From NCBI RefSeq assembly GCF_030694325.1, contig NZ_JAUXYO010000035.1, positions 1-32,903 on the forward strand: a DNA stretch of 32,903 nucleotides, given 5' to 3'. The position numbers and the translations under genes are program-made. The DNA comes from Allobosea sp. Lineage in GTDB: Bacteria > Pseudomonadota > Alphaproteobacteria > Rhizobiales > Beijerinckiaceae. The notes beneath the pieces were generated by a model, which searched no databases, was not told the DNA's origin, and saw only the letters and a program-made list of their open reading frames with translations. Shown here one piece after another: positions 7,296-15,806 of this stretch (within the stretch, counting starts at the first letter, position 1; each line of letters opens with the position of its first letter).

Positions 7296-8750
7296 TCAGG
7301 TGCCGCAGAAGGTGCGCAGCACGCGCTCCTCCGGCCGCGGCGGCGTCTCGTAATCCGCATAGCCCGGATGCTCGACAAAGGGCTCGGCGAGCACAGCGAG
7401 CAACTCCTCGAAGGGCCCGAAATCGTCCCGCTCCTGCGCGGCGGCAATGGCGGCCTCGACGCGGTGGTTGCGCGGGATATAGGCCGGGTTGACGCGCAGC
7501 AGCGCGCCAGGCGCGGTGTCCGCGCTGCGCTGGCGCCAGCGGGCCAGCCAATCCACCAACGCCGGGTCGTCCGACAGTGCCGCCCGCAGCGGCGCCTCGT
7601 CGACGCGGCCGGCCTGGAGCCGGGCGAGGTGGCGGAAGGTCAGCGTGAAGTCCGCCTCGCGCGCGCCGAGCAGACCCAAGAACTCGGCGCCCAGCACGGT
7701 ATCGGCCTCGCTGTCGCCGGGCAGGCCGAGCTTGCGGGCGATGCCGGCGTCGTAGCCGGCCTGGAAGCGCGGCGCGAAGCCGGCGAGCGCGTCCTGTGCC
7801 AGTTCCACAGCCGCCTCGGTCTCTTCGGCGAAGAGCGGCAGCATCGCCTCGGCCAGGCGGGTCAGGTTCCACAGCGCGATCGTCGGCTGGTTCCCATAGG
7901 CGTAGCGTCCGCCTGTATCGATCGAGCTGAAGACGGTGGCGGGGTCATAGGCGTCGAGGAAGGCGCAGGGGCCGTAGTCGATGGTCTCGCCGGCGATCGA
8001 GACATTGTCCGTGTTCATCACGCCATGGATGAAGCCGACCAGCAACCAGCGCACCATCAGGTCGGCCTGCACCGCGATCACGGCCTCGAGCAGGCCGAGA
8101 TAGCGGTTGGGCGCCTCCGTCGCCTGCGGATGATGGCGCGCGATGACATGGTCCGCGAGCGCCCGCAGGGCCTCGGTGTCCTGCCGCGCCGCGAAGAACT
8201 GGAAAGTGCCGACGCGGATATGGCTGGCAGCGACGCGCGTCAGCACCGCGCCGGGCAGGATTTCGTCGCGCATCACCGGCGCGCCCGTCAGCACGAAGGC
8301 GAGCGCCCGCGTGGTCGGGATGCCGAGCGCCGCCATCGCCTCGCTCACGATGTATTCGCGCATCACCGGTCCGACGGCCGCGCGCCCGTCCCCGCCGCGC
8401 GAATAGCGCGTGCGCCCGGCCCCCTTCAGCTGGATGTCGCGGCGGCGGCCGAAGCGATCGATCACCTCCCCGAGCAGGATCGCCCGGCCGTCGCCCAGCT
8501 GCGGCACGAAGTTCCCGAACTGGTGGCCCGCATAGGCGGTCGCGATCGGCGTCGAGCCCTCGGCCACCGCATTGCCCGCCAGCATGGCGAGCCCCTCGGG
8601 GCCCGAGAGCCAGGCGGGATCGAGGCCCAGTTCCTCGGCCAGTGGCTGGTTCAGCCGCACCAGCCGCGGCTGAGGGACGGGCGTGGGCGGCGTCAGCGCA
8701 AAGAAGCGCTCCGGCAGCCTGGCGTAGGAATTGTCGAAGGCGATGGGCAT
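7296..8750 (-). CDS. selO: SelO family protein adenylyltransferase (YdiU)
   Basis: 484 residues, full length for bacterial SelO, a pseudokinase-fold enzyme that transfers AMP to Ser/Thr/Tyr of target proteins and is linked to redox stress. Visible motifs are the N-terminal FDNSYARLPERFF, AYAGHQFGNFVPQLGDGRA near residue 75, the ATP-binding RDIQLKGAGRTRYSR near residue 105, and the active-site block HGVMNTDNVS followed by IDYGPCAFLD (the DFG-like metal site). It ends in TFCGT, with Cys as the third residue from the end, the place of selenocysteine in animal SelO. The open frame runs far upstream, but homology begins at the ATG at 8750. It converges with the LysR gene and appears monocistronic. 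Confidence 0.95.
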   Translation of the reverse strand: MPIAFDNSYARLPERFFALTPPTPVPQPRLVRLNQPLAEELGLDPAWLSGPEGLAMLAGNAVAEGSTPIATAYAGHQFGNFVPQLGDGRAILLGEVIDRFGRRRDIQLKGAGRTRYSRGGDGRAAVGPVMREYIVSEAMAALGIPTTRALAFVLTGAPVMRDEILPGAVLTRVAASHIRVGTFQFFAARQDTEALRALADHVIARHHPQATEAPNRYLGLLEAVIAVQADLMVRWLLVGFIHGVMNTDNVSIAGETIDYGPCAFLDAYDPATVFSSIDTGGRYAYGNQPTIALWNLTRLAEAMLPLFAEETEAAVELAQDALAGFAPRFQAGYDAGIARKLGLPGDSEADTVLGAEFLGLLGAREADFTLTFRHLARLQAGRVDEAPLRAALSDDPALVDWLARWRQRSADTAPGALLRVNPAYIPRNHRVEAAIAAAQERDDFGPFEELLAVLAEPFVEHPGYADYETPPRPEERVLRTFCGT

Positions 8751-8867
8751 GGTGTGTCCTGTGATCGGGGCATCGCGGCCCCTGGTCGAAAAGCCGGATC
8801 GGGAGCAAGGGTTCCCGCCATGGCGGCCGTCACACACGCCCGCACCCGAATCGGCTACGCTGCGCAT

Positions 8868-11471
8868 ATGGGCACGGATCGACTGAAACGCATGCTGGAG
8901 CCCGGCTCGCTGGCGGTCGTCGCCCCGCCGGGGGCCTCGACCTCGCCGCTTCTCGCGGGGCTTGCAGCGGAAGGCTTCGGCGGCCGCCGCTTCATCGTGG
9001 GACGGCAGGCGGCGGGGTTCGAGCCCCTCGCCACGCTGGACGATCTGCGGGAGCCCGTCGATCTCGTCATCGTGCCGGCCGCCGGCGCGGCCGAAACCAT
9101 TGCCGCGGCGGGCGCGCGCGGCTGCGCCGGCGTGCTGGTCGTGGACGGGGACCGCTCGGATGCGCCCGCTCTGGCACAGGCCGCCCGGCGAGCGGGTATC
9201 CGGCTGCTCGGCCCCGATTCCATGGGCCTGGTCACGCCTCGCCTGAAGCTCAATGCGAGCTTCGCCCCTCTCGTTCCGGCGGCCGGAAGCCTCGCGCTGG
9301 TGGCACAGTCCAACTCGATCGCGGCCGGCATCCTGGCCTGGGCGGCGCGCCGCGAGGTCGGCTTCTCTGGCGTCGTCTCGCTCGGCGCCGCCGCCGACAT
9401 CGACCTCGCCGACGCGCTCGACCATTTCGGGCAGGACGGCCGCACCCGCGCGATTCTGCTGGCGCTCGACGAGGTCGAGGACGCGGGGCGTTTCCTCTCC
9501 TCGGCGCGGGCTGCTGCGCGGCTCAAGCCGGTGCTGGTGCTGAAGCCCTGGCAGCCATCCCACCGGAGCGGGGGACTGACCCATGCGGGGCTGATCGTAA
9601 CCTCCGACCGCGCCCATGACGCCGCCTTCCACCGCGCCGGCCTGCTGCGCGTCAACGATCTCGACGAGCTCTTCGCCGCGGCAGAAACGCTCGGACGCAG
9701 CCGCCAGCTCGTCGGCGGGCGGCTGGCGATCGTCAGCAATGGCGCGGGGCTCGCCGCACTGGCGGCCGGCCGCCTGCGGCAGCTCGGGGGGCGCCTCGCC
9801 CTGCGCGGAGCCACGGCGGAAGAGGCCGAGCGGGAGGCGATCGTCGAGGTCGCGACGCTGGCCGATTATGCAGGGACCCTCGCCGCCCTGCTCGCCGACG
9901 ACGGCGTCGATGCGGTTCTGGCCGTCCATGCGCCGCACCGTCTCGCCGAGGCAGGGGCCTGCGCCGAGGCGGTCGTCACTGCTGCGCAGGAAGCCGCCCG
10001 CGGCAAGCTCGTGCTGGCGGCCTGGATCGGCGGCGACGAGGCGGTCGGGGCGCGCTTTGCGGCCGCCGGGCTGCCGTCCTTCGCCACGGGCGCGGAAGCG
10101 GTCCTCGGCTTCCAGCATTTGCTGCGCCAAGCTCGCCTGCAGACGGAGCTGATGGCGACGCCGCCTTCGGCCGGCGAGGTGCCGCCGCCCGACCTTGCCC
10201 AGGCCCGGGCCATCGTCGCCCGGGCCCTGGCCGAGGAGCGCGACTGGCTCGACGCCGGCGAGGTCTCCGCACTGCTGGCGATCTATCGCGTTCCCGAGCT
10301 CAAGCCCGTGCTGGCGGCGGATCTCGAAGCGGCGCTGCTCGCGGCCCGGCCCTTCCTGACCTCGGGCCGGCCGGTCGCGCTGAAGATCGTCTCGCCCGAT
10401 ATCGTCCACAAATCCGATGTCGGCGGCGTCGCGCTCGATCTCGCGACGGAGGCCGCGATCCGCGAGGCCGCGCAGCGCATGCTGGCGCGGGTGGCGCAGG
10501 AGCGGCCGGCCGCCCGCATCACCGGGCTGGCCGTGCAACCCATGGCCCAGCGCGCCAAGGCGCGCGAACTCATCGTCGGCTTCGCGACCGATCCCTGCTT
10601 CGGGCCCGTCGTCGTCTTCGGCCGGGGCGGCATCGCGGCCGAGCTGATCGACGACAGCCATGTCGCCCTGCCGCCGCTCGATCTCGGCCTCGCGGCGCGG
10701 CTGATTGCGCGGACCCGCGTCTCGCGCGTGCTGGCCGCCTATCGCGACGTGCCGGCGGCCCATCTCGAGGCGGTCGCCGCCGCGATCGTCGCGGTCGGCC
10801 AGATGGCGGTCGATTTGCCGGAGATCCGCGAGCTCGACCTCAACCCGCTGCTCGCCGACGAGACCGGCGTCATCGCAGTCGATGCCCGCATCATGCTGGA
10901 GCGCCGGCCGGAGCGGCGCCGCCGCCCGGCGATCCGCCCCTATCCGGCGGCCTGGGTGAGGCGGATGGCCCTGCGCGGCGGACGGACGTTCGACGTGCGG
11001 CCGATCCGGCCGGACGACGAGGGCGCCATTGCCGAGATGCTGACGAAGGTGACGCCGGAAGACCTGCGCCTGCGCTTCTTCGCGCCGGTGAAGGCCTTCA
11101 GCCACGCCTTCCTCGCCCATCTGACCCAGCTCGACTATGCCCGCGCCATGGCCTTCGTGGCGCTGGACGAGGCGGGCGCGGTCGCCGGCGTGGTGCGCCT
11201 CCATGCCGACATCGCCCATGAGGAGGCCGAATACGCCATCCTGCTGCGCTCGGACATGAAGGGACTGGGGCTGGGCTGGAGCCTGATGACCCTGATCATC
11301 GAATGGGCGCGGGCCGAAGGGCTGAAGATCATCCGCAGCCAGGTTCTGGCCGAAAATACGCGGATGCTCGCGCTCTGCCGGCAGCTCGGCTTCGACATCG
11401 CCAACGACCCCGACGACACCGCCATCCGCATCGTCACCCTGCCGGTCGATCCGGCTCCGCCCCGCGGTTGA
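8868..11471 (+). CDS. Pat-like fusion: acyl-CoA synthetase-like module plus GNAT acetyltransferase
   Basis: 867 residues. Residues 1-230 resemble the CoA-binding domain and 230-440 the ligase-CoA domains of NDP-forming acyl-CoA synthetases. An ATP-grasp domain spans about 450-690 (VALKIVSPDIVHKSDVGGV, ending LDLNPLLAD). A GNAT domain fills the C-terminus (FDVRPIRPDDEGAIAEM through LGLGWSLM to LGFDIAN). This is the architecture of Pat/YfiQ protein lysine acetyltransferases, which silence acetyl-CoA synthetase and other enzymes. The synthetase part is eroded: GPNCLG reads GPDSMG, SQSG reads AQSN and the nucleotide-loop GAS reads APP. The start at 8868 fits the family N-terminus (LKRMLEPGSLAVV); an in-frame ATG at 8820 behind AAGG is an alternative. 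Confidence 0.9.
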   Translation: MGTDRLKRMLEPGSLAVVAPPGASTSPLLAGLAAEGFGGRRFIVGRQAAGFEPLATLDDLREPVDLVIVPAAGAAETIAAAGARGCAGVLVVDGDRSDAPALAQAARRAGIRLLGPDSMGLVTPRLKLNASFAPLVPAAGSLALVAQSNSIAAGILAWAARREVGFSGVVSLGAAADIDLADALDHFGQDGRTRAILLALDEVEDAGRFLSSARAAARLKPVLVLKPWQPSHRSGGLTHAGLIVTSDRAHDAAFHRAGLLRVNDLDELFAAAETLGRSRQLVGGRLAIVSNGAGLAALAAGRLRQLGGRLALRGATAEEAEREAIVEVATLADYAGTLAALLADDGVDAVLAVHAPHRLAEAGACAEAVVTAAQEAARGKLVLAAWIGGDEAVGARFAAAGLPSFATGAEAVLGFQHLLRQARLQTELMATPPSAGEVPPPDLAQARAIVARALAEERDWLDAGEVSALLAIYRVPELKPVLAADLEAALLAARPFLTSGRPVALKIVSPDIVHKSDVGGVALDLATEAAIREAAQRMLARVAQERPAARITGLAVQPMAQRAKARELIVGFATDPCFGPVVVFGRGGIAAELIDDSHVALPPLDLGLAARLIARTRVSRVLAAYRDVPAAHLEAVAAAIVAVGQMAVDLPEIRELDLNPLLADETGVIAVDARIMLERRPERRRRPAIRPYPAAWVRRMALRGGRTFDVRPIRPDDEGAIAEMLTKVTPEDLRLRFFAPVKAFSHAFLAHLTQLDYARAMAFVALDEAGAVAGVVRLHADIAHEEAEYAILLRSDMKGLGLGWSLMTLIIEWARAEGLKIIRSQVLAENTRMLALCRQLGFDIANDPDDTAIRIVTLPVDPAPPRG

Positions 11472-11590
11472 TCCGGTCGCAGCCTCTTTTTCGGGCGCGA
11501 ACCTGGGGAACGCACACGCCGGATGGCGGTTCACAGGAAAGGCCTGCCCGCGTTCCGCCGGCCGCCAACCCCGGATGGAGGATGTCCACC

Positions 11591-11824
11591 ATGGAAGACG
11601 ACAAAGCGCTCGGCGAGATCAGGAAGATCGCCTACCGCCTCTGGATCGAGGATGGACGCCCGGAGGGCGAGGATCGTCGCCACTGGGATCGCGCCAAGGA
11701 AATCTGGGCTTTCGAACATGCCGGCGAGGAGCCCGCGGCGACGGAGACAAAGCCGAAGCCGTCCGCAACGCCCTCGCGCCGTCGCGGTGGGCGCAGCCTT
11801 CCCGCAGCCGGCCTGGGGGGTTGA
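11591..11824 (+). CDS. Small DUF2934 protein
   Basis: 77 residues. Residues 7-37 match the DUF2934 pattern (IRKIAYRLWIEDGRPEGEDRRHW), a short acidic-basic helical motif found in many Hyphomicrobiales proteins of unknown role. The C-terminal half is low-complexity, rich in Pro, Lys and Arg, and probably disordered. The ATG at 11591 is preceded by GGAGG with a 9-base spacer; an in-frame ATG at 11582 touches the GGAGG and is less likely. Function unknown; it appears monocistronic. Confidence 0.75.
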   Translation: MEDDKALGEIRKIAYRLWIEDGRPEGEDRRHWDRAKEIWAFEHAGEEPAATETKPKPSATPSRRRGGRSLPAAGLGG

Positions 11825-12123
11825 GAGAGGGGATCACGTTGCCGTGATTCCGGTCGCGGCACCGGCTTCGGAAACGGAAGCGATTGGCGGGCTCAAACCG
11901 AACGCCGGCGCGAAAAATCCGCCCTGCCGCCGCGCGGAACGCAAATTCCAGTGTCCTCACGCGGCGTGATCGGCCCGGCGGCCGCTGTTGGCTTGCGGCC
12001 GCAACTGAGCTTCACTCTGTTCCAATTCAAGTCTGACCGGTGTGCCCTGGGGCCTCGCCGGTCCCGCGGCGAGGCGCGTGGGCTCTCTCGCTGCCCTTCT
12101 TGATCGGAACCGGGAGGTCGACG
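11825..12123. promoter_or_regulatory. Intergenic region upstream of iorA, with two hairpins
   Basis: This 299-base gap probably holds the promoter of the iorA-soxA operon. Two structures are visible. One is ATCACG-TTGC-CGTGAT at 11833-11848, just after the DUF2934 stop, a possible terminator without a T-tract. The other is a repeated 8-base palindrome GCGGCCGC at 11978-11985 and 11995-12002, separated by 9 bases, which can fold as a hairpin or serve as paired sites. An AT-richer stretch near 12005-12035 could be the promoter, but I cannot assign -35/-10 boxes with confidence. I see no gene in it. Confidence 0.4.
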
Positions 12124-12591
12124 GTGGCGAAGCTCAATGTGAACGGCAAGGTGCTGGACGTCGAAGCGGCGGGCGATACGCCGCTGCTCTGGGTCCTGCG
12201 CGAACAGATCGGCCTGACGGGCACGAAGTACGGCTGCGGCGTCGCCCAGTGCGGGGCCTGCACGGTCCATATCGACGGCGTCGCGACCCGCGCCTGCGCG
12301 CTCCCGCTCGATGCGGTGACGGCGGAACAGAAGATCGTCACGATCGAAGGGCTCTCGCCCGATGGCACGCATCCGGTGCAGCAGGCCTGGATCAAGCACG
12401 AAGTGCCGCAATGCGGCTTCTGTCAGAGCGGCATGATCATGGCCACGGCCGCCCTGCTGCAGGCCAATCCGAAGGCGACCGAGGCCGACATCGCCGCCGA
12501 GATCACCAATATCTGCCGGTGCGGGACCTATGCGCGGGTCAAGACCGCGATCCTCGACGTCGTCGCGGGCGGGACGCTCGGCCGCGGCTGA
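12124..12591 (+). CDS. iorA: (2Fe-2S) subunit of an IorAB-type molybdenum hydroxylase
   Basis: 155 residues, the usual size of the small iron-sulfur subunit of isoquinoline 1-oxidoreductase-like enzymes. The first cluster is ligated by Cys38, Cys43, Cys46 and Cys58 (plant-ferredoxin type, CGVAQCGAC). The second is ligated by Cys97, Cys100, Cys131 and Cys133 (QCGFCQSG ... ICRCGTY). It passes electrons from the molybdenum site to an external acceptor. The start is GTG at 12124, supported by GGGAGG 7 bases upstream and by the conserved beginning AKLNVNGK. It has no signal of its own; in this family it is thought to be carried through the Tat system bound to the large subunit. It is the first gene of the iorAB-soxXYZA run. 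Confidence 0.93.
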   Translation: MAKLNVNGKVLDVEAAGDTPLLWVLREQIGLTGTKYGCGVAQCGACTVHIDGVATRACALPLDAVTAEQKIVTIEGLSPDGTHPVQQAWIKHEVPQCGFCQSGMIMATAALLQANPKATEADIAAEITNICRCGTYARVKTAILDVVAGGTLGRG

Positions 12592-12681
12592 TCTCGCTTT
12601 GGTTTCCCTTCCTCGCGAGGTCGAGGCCGGTGCGATCGTCGCCCGCCGCCTCCCTCGTGCCAACCTGATCCGGAGGACGAC

Positions 12682-14880
12682 ATGACGACCCTCTCTGCCA
12701 ACCAGCCTTCCACCGGCCCGGCGCTCTCCCGCCGCAGCCTGCTCGCCGGCTCCGCCGCCGCGGCCGGCGCCTTCAGCTTCGGCTTCACGATCCCCTTCGG
12801 CGAGGCGCAGGCGCAAGGCGCCGTGCCCGAGATCAACGCCTGGGTCGTGATTCATCCCGACGACAAGGTGGTGATCCGCATCGCCCGCTCCGAGATGGGG
12901 CAGGGCACCTTGACCGGTCTCGCCCAGCTCGTCGCCGAGGAGCTGAACTGCGACTGGGCGAAGGTCACGACCGAGTATCCGACGCCGGGCCAGAACGTCG
13001 CCCGCAACCGCATCTGGGGCAATTTCTCGACCGGCGGCAGCCGCGGCATCCGCGAATCGCATGAATATGTCCGCAAGGGCGGCGCCGCCGCCCGCACCAT
13101 GCTGATCCAGGCGGCGGCCAATGAGTGGAAGGTGCCGGCCGCCGAATGCACCGCCGAGAAGAGCGTGATTACCCACAAGGCCTCCGGCCGGTCGCTACGC
13201 TACGGCCAGGTCGCGGCTGCGGCCGCCAAGCTCGAGGCGCCCAAGGATGTCGCGCTGAAAGATCCGAAGGACTGGATCATCGCCGGCAAACCGCTGGCGA
13301 GGCTCGACACCGCCGACAAGACCACCGGCGCCAAGATCTACGGCATGGACTTCAAGCTGCCCGGCATGCTCAACGCCGCGATCAAGGATTGCCCCGTCTT
13401 CGGCGGCAAGGTGAAGAGCTTCGACGCCGCCAAGATCAAGGACATGCCGGGCGTGAAGCATGTGCTTCCCGTCGGCGACAGCGCGGTGACGGTCGTGGCC
13501 GACACCTGGTGGCAGGCCAAGACCGCGCTCGACGCGCTGCCGATCGTCTGGGACGAGGGGCCGCACACCAATGTCTCCAGCGAGAGCCTCGCCGCCTGGC
13601 TGAAGGAGGGGCTGGACGTGCCCGAGGCCGTGGTCGGCAACCAGAACGGCGACGTCAAGGCGGCGATCGCCAGCGCCGCGCGCACGATCGAGGCGGTCTA
13701 TTCCTACCCGTTCCAGAACCATGCCTGCATGGAGACGATGAACGCGACCGCGCTCTACACGCCCGAGAAATGCGAGGTCTGGACCCCGACGCAGAACGGC
13801 GAGGCGGCGCTCGCCGCGGCGGCGGAGGCCTCGGGCCTGCCGATCGCGAAATGCGAGGCCTACAAGATCGACCTCGGCGGCGGCTTCGGCCGGCGCGGCG
13901 CCGTTCATGACTGGGTCCGCCAGGTCGTCGCTATCGCCAAGCAGATCCCCGGCACGCCGGTGAAGCTGATCTGGTCGCGCGAGGAGGACATGCTGCATGG
14001 CCGATTCCACCCGCTGACGCAGTGCAAGCTGACCGGCGCCCTCGACAAGGATGGCAACCTCACCGGCCTGCACATGCGCATCTCCGGCCAGTCGATCGTC
14101 GCCGGCATCTTCCCGCAGAACATCCAGAACGGGCGGGATCCGGTCGTTTTCCAGGGCCTCAACCCGCCCGGGCCGGAAGCGTCGATCGGCTACACCATCC
14201 CGAACCTGCTGATCGACCACGCCATGCGCAACCCGCATGTGCCGCCGGGCTTCTGGCGCGGCGTCAACCTCAACCAGAACGCGATCTATCTCGAATCCTT
14301 CATCGACGAACTCGCGAACGCGGCGGGCAAGGACCCGCTCGAGTTCCGCCGGGCCCTGATGAAGAACCACCCCAAGCATCTCGCCGTGCTCAATGCTGCG
14401 GCCGAGAAAGCGGGCTGGGGCAAGCCGCTGCCCGCCGGCGTCTTCCGCGGCATCTGCCAGACCATGGGCTTCGGCGCCTATGTCGCGGCGGTCGCCGAGG
14501 TCTCGGTCAGCGACGACGGCAAGCTCAAGATCCACCGCATCGTCGCAGCGACCGATCCGGGCCATGTCGTCAACCCGGCGCAGGTCGAGCGCCAGATCGA
14601 GGGCTCCTTCGTCTATGGGCTTTCGGCGGCGCTCTATGGCGAGATCACCATCAAGGGCGGGCGCGTCGAGCAGGAGAACTTCGACACCTATGAGGTGATG
14701 CGGCTGGAGGCGATGCCCGCGGTCGAGACCGTGCTCGTGCCGTCGGGCGGCTTCTGGGGCGGCGTCGGCGAGCCGACGATCGCGGTCGCGGCGCCCGCCG
14801 TGCTGAACGCGATCTTCGCCGCCACGGGCAAGCGCATCCGCAACCTGCCGCTCAAGAACGCCGACCTGAAGAAGGCGTGA
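12682..14880 (+). CDS. iorB: Molybdopterin-binding subunit of an IorAB-type molybdenum hydroxylase
   Basis: 732 residues. The N-terminus has a twin-arginine signal (SRRSLLAG at residues 16-23, hydrophobic stretch, then AQAQ), so the mature enzyme should be periplasmic. Xanthine-dehydrogenase-family cofactor motifs follow: ARSEMGQGTLTGLAQL near residue 75, TGGSRGIRES near 115, LGGGFGRRG near 398 and GGVGEPTIAVAAP near 695, whose Glu is the expected catalytic base. All key motifs are intact. Substrates of this family are N-heterocycles or aldehydes hydroxylated with water oxygen; the actual substrate is unknown. A strong CGGAGGA precedes the ATG. The stop overlaps or abuts the next gene (soxX), implying coupled translation. 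Confidence 0.93.
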   Translation: MTTLSANQPSTGPALSRRSLLAGSAAAAGAFSFGFTIPFGEAQAQGAVPEINAWVVIHPDDKVVIRIARSEMGQGTLTGLAQLVAEELNCDWAKVTTEYPTPGQNVARNRIWGNFSTGGSRGIRESHEYVRKGGAAARTMLIQAAANEWKVPAAECTAEKSVITHKASGRSLRYGQVAAAAAKLEAPKDVALKDPKDWIIAGKPLARLDTADKTTGAKIYGMDFKLPGMLNAAIKDCPVFGGKVKSFDAAKIKDMPGVKHVLPVGDSAVTVVADTWWQAKTALDALPIVWDEGPHTNVSSESLAAWLKEGLDVPEAVVGNQNGDVKAAIASAARTIEAVYSYPFQNHACMETMNATALYTPEKCEVWTPTQNGEAALAAAAEASGLPIAKCEAYKIDLGGGFGRRGAVHDWVRQVVAIAKQIPGTPVKLIWSREEDMLHGRFHPLTQCKLTGALDKDGNLTGLHMRISGQSIVAGIFPQNIQNGRDPVVFQGLNPPGPEASIGYTIPNLLIDHAMRNPHVPPGFWRGVNLNQNAIYLESFIDELANAAGKDPLEFRRALMKNHPKHLAVLNAAAEKAGWGKPLPAGVFRGICQTMGFGAYVAAVAEVSVSDDGKLKIHRIVAATDPGHVVNPAQVERQIEGSFVYGLSAALYGEITIKGGRVEQENFDTYEVMRLEAMPAVETVLVPSGGFWGGVGEPTIAVAAPAVLNAIFAATGKRIRNLPLKNADLKKA

Positions 14881-14891
14881 GACCAGCCGGC

Positions 14892-15338
14892 ATGCGGGCG
14901 CGGATCGGGTTGGGCGCAGCATTGCTGGCTCTGCCGGTGATGTCGCCCGCCATGGCGCTCGAACCCTTCGCAGTCGTCGGCGACGCGATCCCCGCGCCGC
15001 TTGGCGGCCTCGATGGCGATGTCCGGCGCGGCGAGGCCCTGGTGCGCGACCGCGAGCGGGGCAACTGCCTGATCTGCCACCAGGGCGCGGACCCCTCCGA
15101 GCCCTTCCAGGGCTCGATCGGCCCGCCGCTCGCCGGCGTCGGCGCGCGGCTCGACGCCGGCCAGATCCGGCTGCGGCTCGTCGATGCCTCGCTTTTGAAC
15201 CCGCAGACCGTGATGCCGCCCTATTTCCGGACGGACAATCTGCAGGATGTCGCCCCGTCCTTCCGGGGCAAGCCGGCCCTCTCGGCCCAGGAGATCGAGG
15301 ATGTCGTCAGCTATCTCGCCACGCTCCGCGCGGAATGA
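14892..15338 (+). CDS. soxX: SoxX, monohaem cytochrome c of the SoxAX complex
   Basis: 148 residues with a Sec signal peptide (hydrophobic residues 5-22, ending near PAMA). One haem-binding CXXCH is at Cys59-His63 (CLICH), preceded by GEALVRDRERGNC as in SoxX, and TVMPPYF supplies the likely Met ligand. GLVDASLLNP-like and EIEDVVSYLATL segments complete the SoxX pattern. SoxX with SoxA joins a sulfur substrate to the SoxY cysteine and collects the electrons. A GTG at 14877 overlapping the iorB stop (GTGA) gives a form five residues longer; the ATG at 14892 makes a more typical signal. Either way it is translationally coupled to iorB. Confidence 0.9.
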   Translation: MRARIGLGAALLALPVMSPAMALEPFAVVGDAIPAPLGGLDGDVRRGEALVRDRERGNCLICHQGADPSEPFQGSIGPPLAGVGARLDAGQIRLRLVDASLLNPQTVMPPYFRTDNLQDVAPSFRGKPALSAQEIEDVVSYLATLRAE

Positions 15339-15795
15339 CAGGGGGATCCACCGCCGCAGCCTGTTGGCAGGCACGGCGGCCGGTCTGGTCGCCACCGGAC
15401 TCGCGCTGCCGGCCTTTGCCGACACGCCGCCCGATCTCGCCGGTCTCGTTGCCCGCGTCACCGAAGGCGCCGTGCCCGAGCGTGCGCGCATCAGGCTCGA
15501 GATCCCGGCGCTCGCCGAGAACGGCAATTCCGTCGACACCCGAATCGTCGTCGACAGCCCGATGACGGAAGCCGACCATGTCCGCTGGATTCATCTCATC
15601 GCCGAGAAGAACCCGTTTCCGGACATGGCGCGCTTCCATCTCGGCCCGCGCGCCGGCCGCGCCGAGGTCGCGACCACGCTGCGGATCGCGCAATCCCAGA
15701 AGGTCGTGGCGCTGGCTTCGCTGAGCGACGGCCGCTTCGTCATGACGGATGCCGACATCGTCGTGACGCTGAGCGCCTGCATCGACGGCGGCTGA
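15301..15795 (+). CDS. soxY: SoxY-like sulfur carrier with an altered C-terminal arm
   Basis: About 164 residues. It carries a Tat signal (HRRSLLAG, hydrophobic stretch, then PAFA), as SoxY does. The mature part matches SoxY throughout: RLEIPALAENGNSV, VDSPMTEADHVRWIHLIAEKNPFP, MARFHLGPRAGRAEV and SLSDGRFVMTDADIVVTL. The protein ends SACIDGG instead of the canonical GGCGG, so the carrier cysteine lies five residues from the end with bulky Ile-Asp after it. Such a tail may not load or present sulfur in the usual way. The ATG at 15301 overlaps soxX by 38 bases and is the only ordinary start before the RR motif; the exact start is uncertain. Confidence 0.85.
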   Translation: MSSAISPRSARNDRGIHRRSLLAGTAAGLVATGLALPAFADTPPDLAGLVARVTEGAVPERARIRLEIPALAENGNSVDTRIVVDSPMTEADHVRWIHLIAEKNPFPDMARFHLGPRAGRAEVATTLRIAQSQKVVALASLSDGRFVMTDADIVVTLSACIDGG

Positions 15796-15806
15796 GGAGA
15801 CCGACC

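Noticed and set aside
7368-8867. Long plus-strand open frame upstream of the Pat-like gene
   Set aside because: It is antisense to selO, with Arg/Gly/Gln-rich text and no family resemblance; it is a by-product of GC-rich codon use.
8751-11534. Minus-strand extension of the selO frame over the Pat-like gene
   Set aside because: SelO homology begins at the ATG at 8750; the upstream part is a low-complexity shadow of the plus-strand gene.
13195-14922. 575-residue minus-strand open frame opposite iorB
   Set aside because: IorB has all cofactor motifs on the other strand; this frame is rich in Arg, Asp, Gly and Leu with no recognisable domain.
15335-15565. ATG at 15335 overlapping the soxX stop as the soxY start
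   Set aside because: It is in a different frame from the SoxY sequence and gives unrelated text.
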